In this document: piece after piece, positions 1 to 15,100 of the stretch
Numbering within the stretch: the first letter of the stretch is position 1
How the letters are laid out: each line of letters opens with the position of its first letter
Assembly (NCBI GenBank): GCA_035578905.1
Contig: JAQJVL010000005.1
Coordinates: 1-64,000 of the forward strand
Source of the DNA: Stictocephala bisonia
Taxonomy: Eukaryota > Arthropoda > Insecta > Hemiptera > Membracidae
Length of the DNA stretch: 64,000 nt
Reading direction: 5' to 3'
Notes under the pieces: generated by a model
Databases searched by the model: none
What the model was told of the DNA's origin: nothing
What the model saw: only the letters and a program-made list of their open reading frames with translations
Made by a program: the position numbers and the translations under genes

Positions 1-472
1 CTATACATAGAAGATAGTTCCATCCAATGTTAAATATTGAGGCACGGAAAATGGGAGCGACCGTGCTGCAACCTGTCGTCAATTAAGTTAAAGAGGTCGA
101 AATTGCCTCCAGTTTCGACTGTTCGGTTGCACAACCTGTGAGCAGTAAAGGAACTAATCACTCCCTCTCATTCCCCCATTCTCTCTCTCTCCTTTCTATC
201 GAGACGCTCATCCTGAAGTACTTGTCTACGTCGCCACTGCACCTGTACTGTCGCCGATTGGCCTTGATAGTGGGTCAAAGTGGGATATTATTCCTTGCTG
301 TGGTTTGTCTTGCACGGAAAGGAATCACAATCTTTTATTCAGGCCTTAGGGGGTTGTGAATATGAAAAATGTTAGGGGACTTTTTTTTTTTTATTTTGTC
401 AATGTAAATAACAGTGTGTTACAGATGTTTAGTTAAAACATTATACATTATCTAAAATGATGTAAATACTGT
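1..472. other. No recognisable gene
   Basis: There is a short pyrimidine-rich CT stretch near 180-200 and a poly-T run near 380-392. The only open frame of note, at 138-359, shows no family resemblance and looks like chance. No splice-bounded exon of the downstream GTPase gene was found here. Confidence 0.5.
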
Positions 473-1400
473 TTGTATTATAAGTTTATTGATATTTTAA
501 GTAATTGTATATTTAGAAGTAGCAAGAAAAATGGTGGTAGTACTAAATTGTTAAAGGCTAAATTGTTAAGTCCCTGGATAGCACCAAACATTTTATATAA
601 ATTTGGGAGACGTAAAAAATTATATAAAATTTCTACGAAAAGACCATATGACAGTTTTTCAAAATTATTTTGCAAAATGTACTAATGAATTAAATAATGC
701 GATCAATTTTACAAAAAAACAATTACTATTCAACATTATTAGAAAACTGTAAAGGTGATGTATCTGAGCAGTGGAAGGTAATAAATAACTTAACAAGTGG
801 TTCCTCAAAGAAAATAGTTGAGCTAATTGAATTGCCAAATGGCGAAGTTACGCGTGAGCCTTCCGTCATTGCTGATAATATAAACAATCACCTTATCACA
901 ATCCAGTCTAGCCGTCCAGACGTTGTGCATTCAAATGCCCTTCCACCTTTACGTACTTAATGTCAACATTCATTATTTATAACTCCAACAGATTTAGATG
1001 AAATTAAGAGTATTGTTAAGCTTTTAAAAAATAAAAAAATAACTGGCTCTGACCAAATTAATATACATTTACTGAAAAATATAAATGATGAGATTGCACC
1101 AGTTTTACACTTAATAAACAGTAGTTTTATCAAAGGCATTTTTCCTGAGAGCCTGAAGTTAAGTTCAGTGGTACCTATTTTGAAGGACAATAACTCTATA
1201 AACTAGATAACATAATAACTATCAGCTTGTTATCTGTATTCTCTAAGGTTTTTGAAAAAACAATGATTAAATGACTCCATAGTTATTTATCTAAGTTAAA
1301 TTTTCTTAATCCACGTCAATTCAGTTTTATCAAAGGAAAGTCATCTGAGGATGCGTTATTAGAAGTATCAGAAATAATTTATAACAATTTAATTATTCAT
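473..1400 (+). pseudogene. Non-LTR retrotransposon relic (endonuclease-RT linker and first part of RT)
   Basis: Fragments in shifting frames read as the region between endonuclease and reverse transcriptase, then the start of RT. Around 990-1195 a frame reads NKKITGSDQINIHLLKN and later FPESLKLSSVVPILKD, which matches the finger blocks of Jockey/CR1-type RTs. Around 1213-1390 another frame gives ISLLSVFSKVFEK, then FIKGKSSEDAL. The copy stops before any YxDD catalytic block. It contains stops and frameshifts and is dead. The family level is secure from motif order; the clade is a guess. Confidence 0.7.
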
Positions 1401-1709
1401 TAACTTATCATCTGTCATATAGTTCACATTTAATACTAGAATTAACCCTTTATATTATTGAAATCATTATTCATTTTTTATCAAGTAATTAAAGCTTCTT
1501 GTCATTGTTGCATTTTATAATTATTGTTGTATTTTTAACTATAAATGAATATTCCTTTTTGTTTAAAAGTAAATTGAACTATTTGTCATAAATACCACAA
1601 TATTAAAATCTGCTTCCGGGTCACGCCGTGGACAGGGAAATGTGTGTGGTAGGCCTACCGAAAGTTTTAATATTCGTTGTTTTCCTCGTGTGTGAAGTGT
1701 GTTTGTTAA

Positions 1710-2186
1710 ATGAGGGAGACAAAGGTAGTTGGACATTTGCCATCATTACGTGAAAAATAACAATCACGACGTTTCGATTTGGTAAAACCCAAACCTTTTT
1801 CAAGTGCTAAAAACTAAATTACATCTACACAAACATGTTATAAAACTACGTTCTTAAACTAATAAACTTATCTACTTTAATAATTATCTACATTTTAACC
1901 TAGATCCTAGAATGGAGTACAACAAAATAATTCTACTGTTAATATTTTTTATATTTAGTAGAAGTTCATTTTGTTGTACTCCATTCTAGGATCTAGGTTA
2001 AAATGTAGATAATTATTAAAGTAGATAAGTTTATTAGTTTAAGAACGTAGTTTTATAACATGTTTGTGTAGATGTAATTTAGTTTTTAGCACTTGAAAAA
2101 GGTTTGGGTTTTACCAAATCGAAACGTCGTGATTGTTATTTTTCACGTAATGATGGCAAATGTCCAACTACCTTTGTCTCCCTCAT
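1710..2186. repeat. Large palindrome, arms about 220-228 bp
   Basis: The left arm (1710 to about 1937) is the near-exact reverse complement of the right arm (about 1958-2186), with a short AT-rich loop. The left arm starts ATGAGGGAGACAAAGG and the right arm ends with its complement CCTTTGTCTCCCTCAT. Each arm carries a motif ending TCGAAACGTCG next to a short GGTTTGG/CCAAA(TC) stem. This resembles the repeated ends of Penelope-like elements. That assignment is inference; no GIY-YIG or RT coding was found beside it. Confidence 0.85.
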
Positions 2187-4029
2187 CTGATACTCCATCA
2201 TTAACAAATTTCAAAAACAAATGTGTTTGTTAAGTTTTAATTAATTTGTGACGCGTCCCACTTGGACTTATTTGTTTTCTTTAACCTGAAGATGCCGTCC
2301 GTATTCACGGCGAAACATGTAGTTGTTATCACCATCACACGCTGTGAACTGTTTGACGGAAGGTAAAGTAAACCTATTTTAGTCTATACCAGGATTGGTA
2401 TTTTTTCTTTTTATTTGATATAAAGAGATGGAGATAAAGAGAAAATATTTGCTGTATTGATGATTTCATAAATAGTGGCGGAGTCATAAAATGAAAAAGA
2501 AAAAACATACTTGCACACAATTCAGTTCTTCAGTTGCGTTGCCGAAAATCGTGTAATAGGCCTACCTCACTCTCTGGCCGTTAACGAGTTGCGCGCAATC
2601 CTAGCTGCGTTAATTGCGATGTCCCAAGAAGGCCCCAAACCAGTACTCGAGTTGCGCGCAATACCGATCTCAGGTAGTCTGTCCAGTCTTGGCCGCTCAA
2701 AAATGCAACTTAGACCTCAAGCTGTGCTATAGAAATATTTCGGTAAATATCACAATCCGCCAAAAATAACTTGAATTTTCACTGGTCTGATTCCGAACAG
2801 CACCAAACTTATACTACAAAATAAGCACATATCTGCTTATATTCTGTGCTTGCTATATTCTCAAGAAGTAATAATAGAGTCACAACTCTTCATGATTCCG
2901 AAAAAAATAAAAACTGACCATTCACCAAACAATGAAATATTTTACAAACAATCATGCAATTACTTGGAACCAAATAATATGTTAATGTTACAGACAGTAA
3001 TAATAAAACATATGTATATAATAAAATTAAAAATAATGCTATTTTAAATTAAATGCCTATACACAGATTGTCTGAATCAGGCCATAAGATGAAAGCTATT
3101 TTTATCTTGTATAGAAGTAAATTAGTGGTTTTGTTCCAACCCTATCATTCAATTTGAATCTCATTTGGGTTTTATATTTTGCCCAGTATTATTCTATATA
3201 AATATCATAGGTCTATTTCAATATTTATTTTGTCAAAGAAATAAATAATGTCACATTTTTTAATATTTCACTATAAGCTATTATATATTCCTGGAATATT
3301 TGCAGATTAATTTCATAATTGAAAGGAGAGTCATTGATTGGATTTGAAAACAATTTATTTTTTAATCAATTACCGCATATGAAAAACTAATGATTGAGTA
3401 CAACAGTCGATTTAATCACCTAATCGATGGTTAAAATGCAATAAATAAAGATTTTTTCAGATGGGCTATATAATATGAAAATGTTTACTTAAATCAGCAG
3501 TAATTATCGCCAGCATTGCCGATAAGTTAGCGGTCTATTCAAGTGTGTCTATTTACAAATCACGGTGTGTTAATCATATACATCAATATGGTGTTTTAAT
3601 TTATTCAGTTATAAATATTTCTTTATTCAATATGAATGTCACACTGAGTTTTACTGTAATAGTATCAACACAGTATTCTTTATTATTCGAAAGAGATGCA
3701 AGCAAATATAAAAACAGAGAACCCGGATAAACGTTGGCCATATGGAATAACGTAAACAATTATCAAAGCAGGACGTCGTTTGTGTGTGGGACCTGAGGAA
3801 GGAGAGGGCGGGGCGGCTGTCTGGAGAATGGGAGAGTGGGTTAAGAGGAGGGAAGTGAGAGAGAGAGACGGAAGAGCGTGCGAGAGAGAGAGGAAATAGG
3901 GCTATGCGCAGCGCAGCGTGGGGCCTCAAAACAGTTTAGGGGCCTCGCCACAACTCTCCCATATGGATGGAGTATCTCTTTATATAGTAAAATCAATGGT
4001 TTTATCAAGAGGAGTTAAGTAAAACACGT
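2187..4029. other. Unassigned region with short repeats
   Basis: At 2286-2325 a sequence reads CCTGAAGATGCCG, a loop, then CGGCGAAACATG, a small stem like those at Penelope-type ends. The motif GAGTTGCGCGCAAT occurs twice, near 2588 and 2650. Around 3780-3905 is a GA-rich purine tract. No exon or coding domain was recognised; the small open frames here lack any family signature. Confidence 0.4.
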
Positions 4030-4137
4030 TTTGGTGATACTTACTTGATTGAAAAAATTATAAAGAGAAAAGGCGATAGATTATTAGTGCGTTGGCTGGG
4101 ATTTGATGAATCATATAACTCCAGAGATAATATGTGA
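4030..4137 (+). pseudogene. Chromodomain relic, possibly from an integrase
   Basis: One frame reads about 35 residues including YLIEKIIKRKGDRLLVRWLG and then FDESYNS before a stop. This is the beta-sheet core of a chromodomain (Y-x-I/V-E-K-I ... V-R-W-x-G-[FY]-x-x-x-x-[ND]-S). Such domains sit at the C-terminus of integrases of Ty3 chromoviruses and Polinton/Maverick elements. No integrase core was found upstream. The fold call is fair; the parent element is a guess. Confidence 0.5.
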
Positions 4138-4349
4138 GGAGAAACTACTTAAAGAATTCTATAAGATCTTATGTGCTTCGCACCTCCCCATTACACAGGA
4201 TCTCCCACGTCAGAATGATTGCTAAAATATCAAAACCATCATTATGTACTGCTTTCTAGTTGAGCAGATCGAGTTTCTCGCACAGTACTAGCCATAGCGT
4301 GGAACAGTTTTGATGGACGAAATAAGTTATGTATTATCCGTCATTACCT

Positions 4350-4607
4350 GTAGGTGGGATGAACCTCTATCGTAGGGAATGGATATCATTAAATCGCTTC
4401 TGAACTGGTGTAGGCATATGTAACTACTGGAAATACAAATGTGGATTGACATTAGATCAGTTATGTGATTGTGGGGAGTATATCCAAACAATGGATCACA
4501 TAGTTATAGAGTGCCCCTTGCGCTCTTTTATGGAGGGATTACCTAGAATAAACAGAATTAGCGAGGCAAGTCTTAAATGGCTTGATGGATTGGATTTAGA
4601 TTTGTGA
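4350..4607 (+). pseudogene. 3' end of a non-LTR retrotransposon ORF2 (zinc-knuckle tail)
   Basis: From 4440 an open frame reads CGLTLDQLCDCGEYIQTMDH, then IVIECPLR, and stops at 4605-4607. The C-x-C-G ... T-x-D-H-I-x-x-E-C-P pattern is the standard cysteine/histidine tail at the end of Jockey/I-type ORF2 proteins. Upstream, in another frame, is the TG(V/H) segment that precedes this knuckle in the family. RT itself is missing. Confidence 0.7.
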
Positions 4608-4715
4608 CAAGAGATCACTTTATTATTTCTATTGATGAATAACATGACTTTTGGATCTTGTTCCAAATATATATTTACTGCTTTTATTCAGATTTGTAGA
4701 TGGTAGCAACCAAAC

Positions 4716-5856
<1,141 letters not shown>

Positions 5857-5908
<52 letters not shown>
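5857..5908. repeat. (TA)n microsatellite
   Basis: About 25 TA repeats directly abut the CT tract, making a compound microsatellite that ends about 160 bp before the first visible GTPase exon. Confidence 0.95.
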
Positions 5909-5909
<1 letters not shown>

Positions 5910-6070
5910 CAGTACATTTTATTGCTATGGTAGATATATGTGGTTTGTGATAAGTAATAATTCAAACTTAATGTGTATTTATTGGTTGTTGTTAAATAAG
6001 TTACATTTTTTTCTAATATAGGCAAAGTGAAAAATATGTTTTCTTAGTTTTAAAAGTTATTCTGTTTCAG

Positions 6071-6182
6071 GCCTGATTATTATTGGTAAAAAAGCTGGAG
6101 TAGAGATTTTACCACCTAGAAAAAAAATTAGTGTATTACTAATTGGAAACCATTCTGCAGGAAAGTCGAGCTTTATTAACTG
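6071..6182 (+). CDS. GTPase gene, visible exon 1 (P-loop)
   Basis: Acceptor TTTCAG ends at 6070. The donor GTAAGA starts at 6183 and splits the Trp codon (phase 2). It encodes the strand before the P-loop and [12 protein letters not shown]. The preceding intron runs out of the window or to an unrecognised exon. Confidence 0.88.
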
Positions 6183-9100
6183 GTAAGACTTTTAGAATAT
6201 CTATCATCAAACTGAATTATTTTCTTTAAAGTAATTTTGTATAAAAAACGATTAGTCAAATTCCAATTCATAAATATGCTAACACATTAATGCTTCTTTG
6301 GAAAACCAGCAACAGAGCATACACACACACAGGCATCATGACTTTGTATCTGGGTTAGAGAATTTGCCGGTTTGAATCGTGGCCTGGTCTGTTAGTTTTT
6401 ATCAGTAATGTCCACTTTTACTGTCCTGGTTTTGCCCCTTACTCTGTATCAGCCTCTCCTTAAAAAAAAATAAACATTTTTAACGCTTAAAATAGAAGAG
6501 TTTTGTGGATATTGTTCTATATGATTAGTTTTTGAGTACCGTGCTGAGGTTTCTCCTACCGACTCCTAGTGCCATTTCCATAGAAATTAGCACCAAATAA
6601 GTTCATTTGTATATTTATTGATAAAATATCTTTTGTCAATAACAAAAATAAATACATAGGATACTTTAGAGAGATGCAACTTATATGTTTTAGAAGTTGC
6701 TCCTCAAGATTACACTAGCGTTTCAGTTCAGTGTGTGACGAGTCAGACTTGTTATGCGCATTTAGCACATTTAGCAGTTAAACGTTGATAGTTTGTGAAT
6801 GAGGTGAGGATGAGATAGCTCATTATTCCTGTATTTAATTTGACTGAAATGGCCACTTATAGCAGTAATGTGCCATGTGAAAATCTGAAAATAAACTGTT
6901 ATACCTTTCAGATTACACGTCAACCAAGGGAGATACAGCTTATTTTTTAATCCGAACCACATAGTATTAGTCTGATTTCAGCTAACTGACAATTTCATAC
7001 TCAGTAATCTTCCCTGAAAAATCGTCTAAATTGTAGTCACCATCCAACATTGATGCACTAGGAGTAGTATAAATTGTCGGGAGCGAGACCCACTTTCCTG
7101 GAATTTGATTGGTCGAGAGCGGTCACGTGACCGGATCCAAAATGGCGGCGCAGTGGTACCAACCCCCCCCTCAAATTTCCCTCAAATTCCCAAATTTCCC
7201 ACACATTTCCCCTCACATTACCCACATTTCCCCCCAAATTACCCTCAAATTTCCCCCACATTTCCCACACATTTCCCCCAAATTACCCAATTTCCCTCAC
7301 ATTACCCACATTTCCCCCCCAAATTTCCCACACATTTCCCCCCAAATTCCCTTGTTATACTATATAAGATACACTTTTTGTCCAATATGGCGTCTTTCCC
7401 TCCCACAACAACTCACACCCCGTGGGAAAATTCCCTCCCCAAAATTCCCTTATCCAAGATGGCGGTCTTTCCCTTGTTATACTATATAAAATACACTATA
7501 ATAAATGTAAAAATATGACAACCGGATCCAATATGGCGTCTTTCCCTCCCAAAATTCCCTCAGCCAAGATGGCGGCCTTAGACTATATAAAATGAACTTT
7601 TTTTGTCCAATATGACGTCTTTCCCTCCCAAAATTCCCTCCAAAAATTCCTTATCCAATATGGCGGACTTTATACTATAATAAATGTAAAAAGATGACGA
7701 CCGGATCCAAGATGGCGGTCTTTCCCTTCGGGTACTTCCGGCGACCGTCGGCTACCTTCGTACGCTATTCACCCATCGTCTGCTGGTCGGGCGTGCATGC
7801 GCCCCTTGTTACTCTACTCATATATACACCATAACAAAATTAATATTTCATACACTATAATAAAATTAATATTTAATATACTCTATGTGCTCGACCCGAT
7901 CGTAGCGCTCCTAGCGGCAAAACTTAGCACATCCTTTCGGAAACATAGCGCCTTCGGAAGGGAAGTCCACGTGGGAAATTCCCTCCCTCAAATTCCCTCG
8001 TTATACTATACAAAATGCACTCTTAACCTTTCCCATCTCATACTATATGAAATGCAAAAGATGGTGGCCATTTACATATGTACTACATAAAATGCTTTCA
8101 TGTACTTCCGACGACCGTCGGCTACCTTCGTACACGTCGTCTGCTGGTCTGGCGCACACCCAAATGCCACGCTCTGATTGGTTACCTCCCTACTTTACAA
8201 GTAATATTTCTCACACGTACTGTTAGACTACTTATTTAATTTAATTTTTCTCAAATTTTAACAAATACACAGTTAACATACGCTCTTAGCTTTGGGTACT
8301 CATCCACGGCTTCCTACACTGTTACCTACCTATACTTATCTATCGAATCACAGATCATCCTCAAGCCCCTACTTAACACTCTAGGCAACCCACAATACAC
8401 GTTTTTAATTAAAAATCAAGGGGCAGCTATTATTTAATCTGTTTATAATTTGTAATACACTGTTATTCTATCCATTTTAATTAATTTTTTATTTTATATT
8501 AAATACTCTGTTAACATGCGCTCTTACCTTCAACTACCATCTACTTCTGGTTACCTTCGTATTAACCTGGCATCCTCTAAACCTAACACGCTAGCTTAAC
8601 GCTCTTACCCTAGAGCCCTCATGCCTAACCGAACTATTCAACCTAAATTACTTTGCTCGGTGCCACCGACAGTACATTCAGTTCTCGCACAACACAGGAA
8701 CTGACCTCAATATTTTTTGCTATTTTAATTGGCACCAGACGGACTGCATATCAACCACATGTTAACCCTAGAGGTCAAGTTTAGTGATATCAAACAACAT
8801 TCAATGCATTTCCTCACAGATAGTCGTAGAATCCGACCATATCTGGTCTTTTATTAAACAAAACGAAAGAATTATTGGTATTATAGTCCCACAAACACCA
8901 TGTATTTGAATCATCTCTTCTTTGTTTGATGTTTTCAGTTGTTAAGTATCTTTCAGGGCTTCAAGTTTGTTATTTTAATAGACTTTCTATAAAATGAGTG
9001 AATGCCCCTTGTTATTACAAATGAAAATAATTGCAAAAATGTTTAAAGACCATCACAAACAAATATCATTGCTACAAAGACTCAATAATCTACAGATATT

Positions 9101-12100
9101 AATTCAATTAACCATTAATTAACCACTTAAACATCTTTAATATTTAGACTTCCACCTTAGATTTTCAAGTATCTTACAAATGTTAATGGAAATAATTTAT
9201 ACCTAATTCCTGAACAGCTTACAACATTAAAGGTTTTTTCATAATAATATGCAAAAGTTTACCTTTTAATAAACTATGCAGGCTTAACCAGACCTAAGTC
9301 AGTACAAGAACTACCAACATAGTAGTCTCCAAACTCCTTTAAATTTAGTTTAAATGTCCATAAATAGGGATATTTGTGTACAAAATATGTTATAATTCCC
9401 TAAAATTATTAAAATTCAGTGTCATAACAACGATATTTGTCCTAAACATTAAAAAACTCTTTAAAATACTCTTATAGAAACCTTTATAAACTTAATTTGA
9501 GCTCAAAACAACGTACAAAACTGATGTAACACTTGTAAATTAATTGTTTAACCTACATAGCTATTTAGTTGACTCCAATTAGCTGACAACGTTTAAGTAG
9601 CCAATAGGAATAAATTCTCTATAATGTTCACATTTTAAGCTTGATTTTAACAAAACCTGGTGCTATTGATTATCTGCGTACTAAACAAATAAACGAATAG
9701 TTAGTTGAAATGTGTCTATTGTAGAAACTGTGGTATTAACAGTAAGAAAGTTTGGTTTCTTTTGACTATAATATACTCGATCAGAAAATGTATATACACC
9801 ACTCCCAAAGACCCAAACACATGGAGAACCTAGAACACACAACACACTTGATAGATCACCTTCCTATTCATCACATAAGGCCCTTGTTTGTCCACCCAGC
9901 TATTCTATGAAATTAAGTGGCAGAGAGGGCTTTATAGCCCTAAATTCGCCTTATAAAGTAACAATAAAGTAGTTTTCATTTAATTTCCATCCATAAGCAC
10001 ATGTACAAACTACCTACCAAACACTAATACCCTTCCTATCCAGTAGTAAGACTCATGATTTACCCTACACACAGGCATCTTTACAGACCACATACCATAC
10101 CGACACATAATACATTTGACAGACTCTACCTACTTAACATAAAAGACTTACCATACACTCTACATAGAAGACGTTTGATTATCCACTCACATACTCAATA
10201 CACACAAAACACTTGTTTGATCACACAACAATTTAACAAACACAACTGTCGATTGACACTCCACCTTCCCGAAGCATAAGACTTTTGAAAGACCACCTAC
10301 CAAAGATACAACAATCATGATAAACAAACTACACACTCTGCAGACATGACTTAATATACCATCATACTAACATGAAAATAGTCCTATTGACATACCCCTA
10401 CCTATCCAATATACGTACCACATACCGTACATACAAGACTTATGTTTACCCACCCACATACTAATCAAACAAGACTCATGATTGACCATCCATCTCCGTA
10501 ACATTCATGGATGACCACCTACCAAACATACGTACCACACACCATAAAACCATGACTTAACAGTCCACCAACCTACTCAACACACAAAACCTCTGATAGA
10601 TCATCCACCTAATCTTTACATAAAACCTTTGATTGACTCACAATCCAAACATTCATGAACATCCATCCTCCTAAACATACAACTTAACCACCCACAAAAA
10701 CAAGACTTTATGTATAACCACCTATTTAACATACGTACCACACACCATAAAACCATGACCTAACAGTCCACCAACCTACTCAACACTGTACCTCCGATAT
10801 ATCACCTAACTTATAAACTTATACTGTAAATAAACTCCATTACATTTGACCTTTGATTGCTCATCTACCTATCCAACACACATGTACAAGACACCTACCA
10901 AGCTCCATAACCCTACCTATAGCCTACATTAGTAAGACTCTCCTACCCACTTAGCCAACACACAGCTATCTTTACAGACCAACTACCCTCCCAACCAATT
11001 TAACTAACACAACTGTCGATTGACACTCCACCTTCCCAAAGCATAAGACTTTTGAAGAACCACCTAACAAAGATACAAAAATCATGATAAACAAACTACA
11101 CACTCTGCAGACATGACTTAATATACCATCATACTACCATGAAAATAGTCCTATTGACATACCCCTACCTATCCAATATACGTACCACACACCGTACATA
11201 CAAGACTTATGTTTACCCACCCACATACTAATCAAACAAGACTCATGATTGACCATCCATCTCCGTAACATTCATGGATGACCACCTACCAAACATACAT
11301 ACCACACACCATAAAATCATGACTTAACAATCCACCAACCTACTCAACACACAAAACCTCTGATAGATCATCCACCTAACCTTTACATAAAACCTTTGAT
11401 TGACTCACAATCCTAACATTCATGAACATCCATCCTCCTAAACATACAACTTAACCACCCACAAAAACAAGACTTTATGTATAACCACCTATTTAACATA
11501 CGTACCACACACCATAAAACCATGACTTAACAGTCCACCAACCTACTCAACACTGTACCTCCGATATATCACCTAACTTATAAACTTATACTGTAAATAA
11601 ACTCCATTACATTTGACCTTTGATTGCTCATCTACCTATCCAACACACATGTACAAGACACCTACCAAGCTCCATAACCCTACCTATCCATTAGTAAGAC
11701 TCTCCTACCCACTTAGCCAACACACAGCTATCTTTACAGACCAACTACCCTCCCAACCAATTTATCAAACACAACTGTCGATTGACACTCAACCTTCCCA
11801 AAGCATAAGACTTTTGAAAGACCACCTACCAAAGATACAAAAATCATGATAAACAAACTACACACTCTGCAGACATGACTTAATATACCATCATACTAAC
11901 ATGAAAATAGTCCTATTGACATACCCCTACCTATCCAATATACGTACCACACACCGTACATACAAGACTTATGTTTACCCACCCACATACTAATCAAACA
12001 AGACTCATGATTGACCATCCATCTCCGTAACTTTCATGGATGACCACCTACCAAACATACATACCACACACCATAAAATCATGACTTAACAATCCACCAA

Positions 12101-15100
12101 GCTACTCAACTCCTCTGATACACCATTCCTTTGAACATTACATAAAACCTGTGATATTCCACCCAATCACCAAACATACATGACTCTTAATAGACCAATC
12201 CACCTACCTCTGCACACACAATTCCTTAGGACACACCCTCCTCCCACCACTCATCTTACAGACAAATCTCCTTGAGAACTACCCATCCACCATAAAAACA
12301 CTATTGCTTCATATAATCATATTTCAAAATAACATTATTACACTGTAAGATAGGTTTACTATAGCTAAAGACCTAAAATGTTTCCTAAAATTCTGTTTTC
12401 TCTAGAAATATGAGAGTCGTTGGTCGAAAACATCCAAACTAAACATAGAAAATAAGAATCAGCTAGTAGTTTCATAGAAATTCTGCTATACAACTAAAAA
12501 AATATGAGAAAAAGTTAGGTTTAAAAACAAGGAACACAGAAAAAATTAGGTTTAAAAACAAGGAACACAGAAAAAATTAGGTTTAAAAACAATGAACACA
12601 GAAAAAGTTAGGTTTAAAAACAATGAACATAGAAAAGGTTAGGTTAAAAAAATGAACATAGAAAAAGTTAGGTTAAAAAATGAACACAGAAAAAGTTAGG
12701 TTAAAAAAATGAACACAGAAAAAGTTAGGTTAAAAAAATTAACACAGAAAAAGTTAGGTTAGCAAACATCAGAAAAGTTTAGTTAAAATTAACAAAACTC
12801 ATAAAATGGGACATTTTTTGACTTTTGTTAATTTTAACAACTTTTCGGAAAAGTAAGGATAGCAATCAACCTTTCGGTTGTTTGCTAGACTTACTTTTCT
12901 GATGTTTGCTAACCTAACTTTTTCTGTGTTGATTTTTTTAACCTAACTTTTTCTGTGTTCATTTTTTAACCTAACTTTTTCTATGTTCATTTTTTTAACC
13001 TAACCTTTTCTATGTTCATTGTTTTTAAACCTAACTTTTTTTGTGTTCATTGTTTTTAAACCTAATTATTTCTGTGTTGCTTGTTTTTAAACCTAATTTT
13101 TTCTGTGTTCCTTGTTTTTAAACCTAACTTTTTCTCATATTTTTTTAGTTGTATAGCAGAATTTCTATGAAACTACTAGCTGATTCTTATTTTCTATGTT
13201 TAGTTTGGATGTTTTCGACCAACGACTCTCATATTTCTAGAGAAAACAGAATTTTAGGAAACATTTTAGGTCTTTAGCTATATTAAACCTATCTTACTGT
13301 GTAATAATGTTATTTTGAAACATGATTATATGAAGCAATAGTGTTTTTATGGTGGATGGGTAGTTCTCAAGGAGATTTGTCTGTAGGATGAGTGGTGGGA
13401 GGAGGGTGTGTCCTAAGGAATTGTGTGTGCAGAGGTAGGTGGATTGGTCTATTAAGAGTCATGTATGTTTGGTGATTGGGTGGAATATCACAGGTTTTAT
13501 GTAATGTTCAAAGGAATGGTGTATCAGAGGAGTTGAGTAGCTTGGTGGATTGTTAAGTCATGATTTTATGGTGTGTGGTATGTATGTTTGGTAGGTGGTC
13601 ATCCATGAAAGTTACGGAGATGGATGGTCAATCATGAGTCTTGTTTGATTAGTATGTGGGTGGGTAAACATAAGTCTTGTATGTACGGTGTGTGGTACGT
13701 ATATTGGATAGGTAGGGGTATGTCAATAGGACTATTTTCATGTTAGTATGATGGTATATTAAGTCATGTCTGCAGAGTGTGTAGTTTGTTTATCATGATT
13801 TTTGTATCTTTGGTAGGTGGTCTTTCAAAAGTCTTATGCTTTGGGAAGGTTGAGTGTCAATCGACAGTTGTGTTTGATAAATTGGTTGGGAGGGTAGTTG
13901 GTCTGTAAAGATAGCTGTGTGTTGGCTAAGTGGGTAGGAGAGTCTTACTAATGGATAGGTAGGGTTATGGAGCTTGGTAGGTGTCTTGTACATGTGTGTT
14001 GGATAGGTAGATGAGCAATCAAAGGTCAAATGTAATGGAGTTTATTTACAGTATAAGTTTATAAGTTAGGTGATATATCGGAGGTACAGTGTTGAGTAGG
14101 TTGGTGGACTGTTAAGTCATGGTTTTATGGTGTGTGGTACGTATGTTAAATAGGTGGTTATACATAAAGTCTTGTTTTTGTGTGTGGTTAAGTTGTATGT
14201 TTAGGAGGATGGATGTTCATGAATGTTAGGATTGTGAGTCAATCAAAGGTTTTATGTAAAGGTTAGGTGGATGATCTATCAGAGGTTTTGTGTGTTGAGT
14301 AGGTTGGTGGATTGTTAAGTCATGATTTTATGGTGTGTGGTATGTATGTTTGGTAGGTGGTCATCCATGAATGTTACGGAGATGGATGGTCAATCATGAG
14401 TCTTGTTTGATTAGTATGTGGGTGGGTAAACATAAGTCTTGTATGTACGGTGTGTGGTACGTATATTGGATAGGTAGGGGTATTTCAATAGGACTATTTT
14501 CATGGTAGTATGATGGTATATTAAGTCATGTCTGCAGAGTGTGTAGTTTGTTTATCATGATTTTTGTATCTTTGGTAGGTGGTCTTTCAAAAGTCTTATG
14601 CTTTGGGAAGGTTGAGTGTCAATCGACAGTTGTGTTTGTTAAATTGGTTAGGAGGGTAGTTGGTCTGTAAAGATAGCTGTGTGTTGGCTAAGTGGGTAGG
14701 AGAGTCTTACTAATGGATAGGTAGGGTTATGGAGCTTGGTAGGTGTCTTGTACATGTGTGTTGGATAGGTAGATGAGCAATCAAAGGTCAAATGTAATGG
14801 AGTTTATTTACAGTATAAGTTTATAAGTTAGGTGATATATCGGAGGTACAGTGTTGAGTAGGTTGGTGGATTGTTAAGTCATGGTTTTATGGTGTGTGGT
14901 ACGTATGTGAAATAGGTGGTTATACATAAAGTCTTGTTTTTGTGGGTGGTTAAGTTGTATGTTTAGGAGGATGGATGTTCATGAATGTTAGGATTGTGAG
15001 TCAATCAAAGGTTTTATGTAAAGGTTAGGTGGATGATCTATCAGAGGTTTTGTGTGTTGAGTAGGTTGGTGGATTGTTAAGTCATGATTTAATGGTGTGT

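Noticed and set aside
2286..2325. Hammerhead ribozyme
   Set aside because: CTGAAGA and CGAAAC are present, but an unpaired base at the start of stem II and no clear stems I and III make it non-canonical; kept only as a Penelope-like hint.
7105..7518. Pro/His/Phe-rich open frames in the giant palindrome (and the mirror at 18880-19354)
   Set aside because: They come from the C-rich minisatellite and overlap in two frames; there is no domain and no splice or start context.
12496..13140. GTTAGGTT motifs suggesting insect telomere repeats (TTAGG)n
   Set aside because: The motif occurs once per 30-33-bp unit, not as tandem pentamers.
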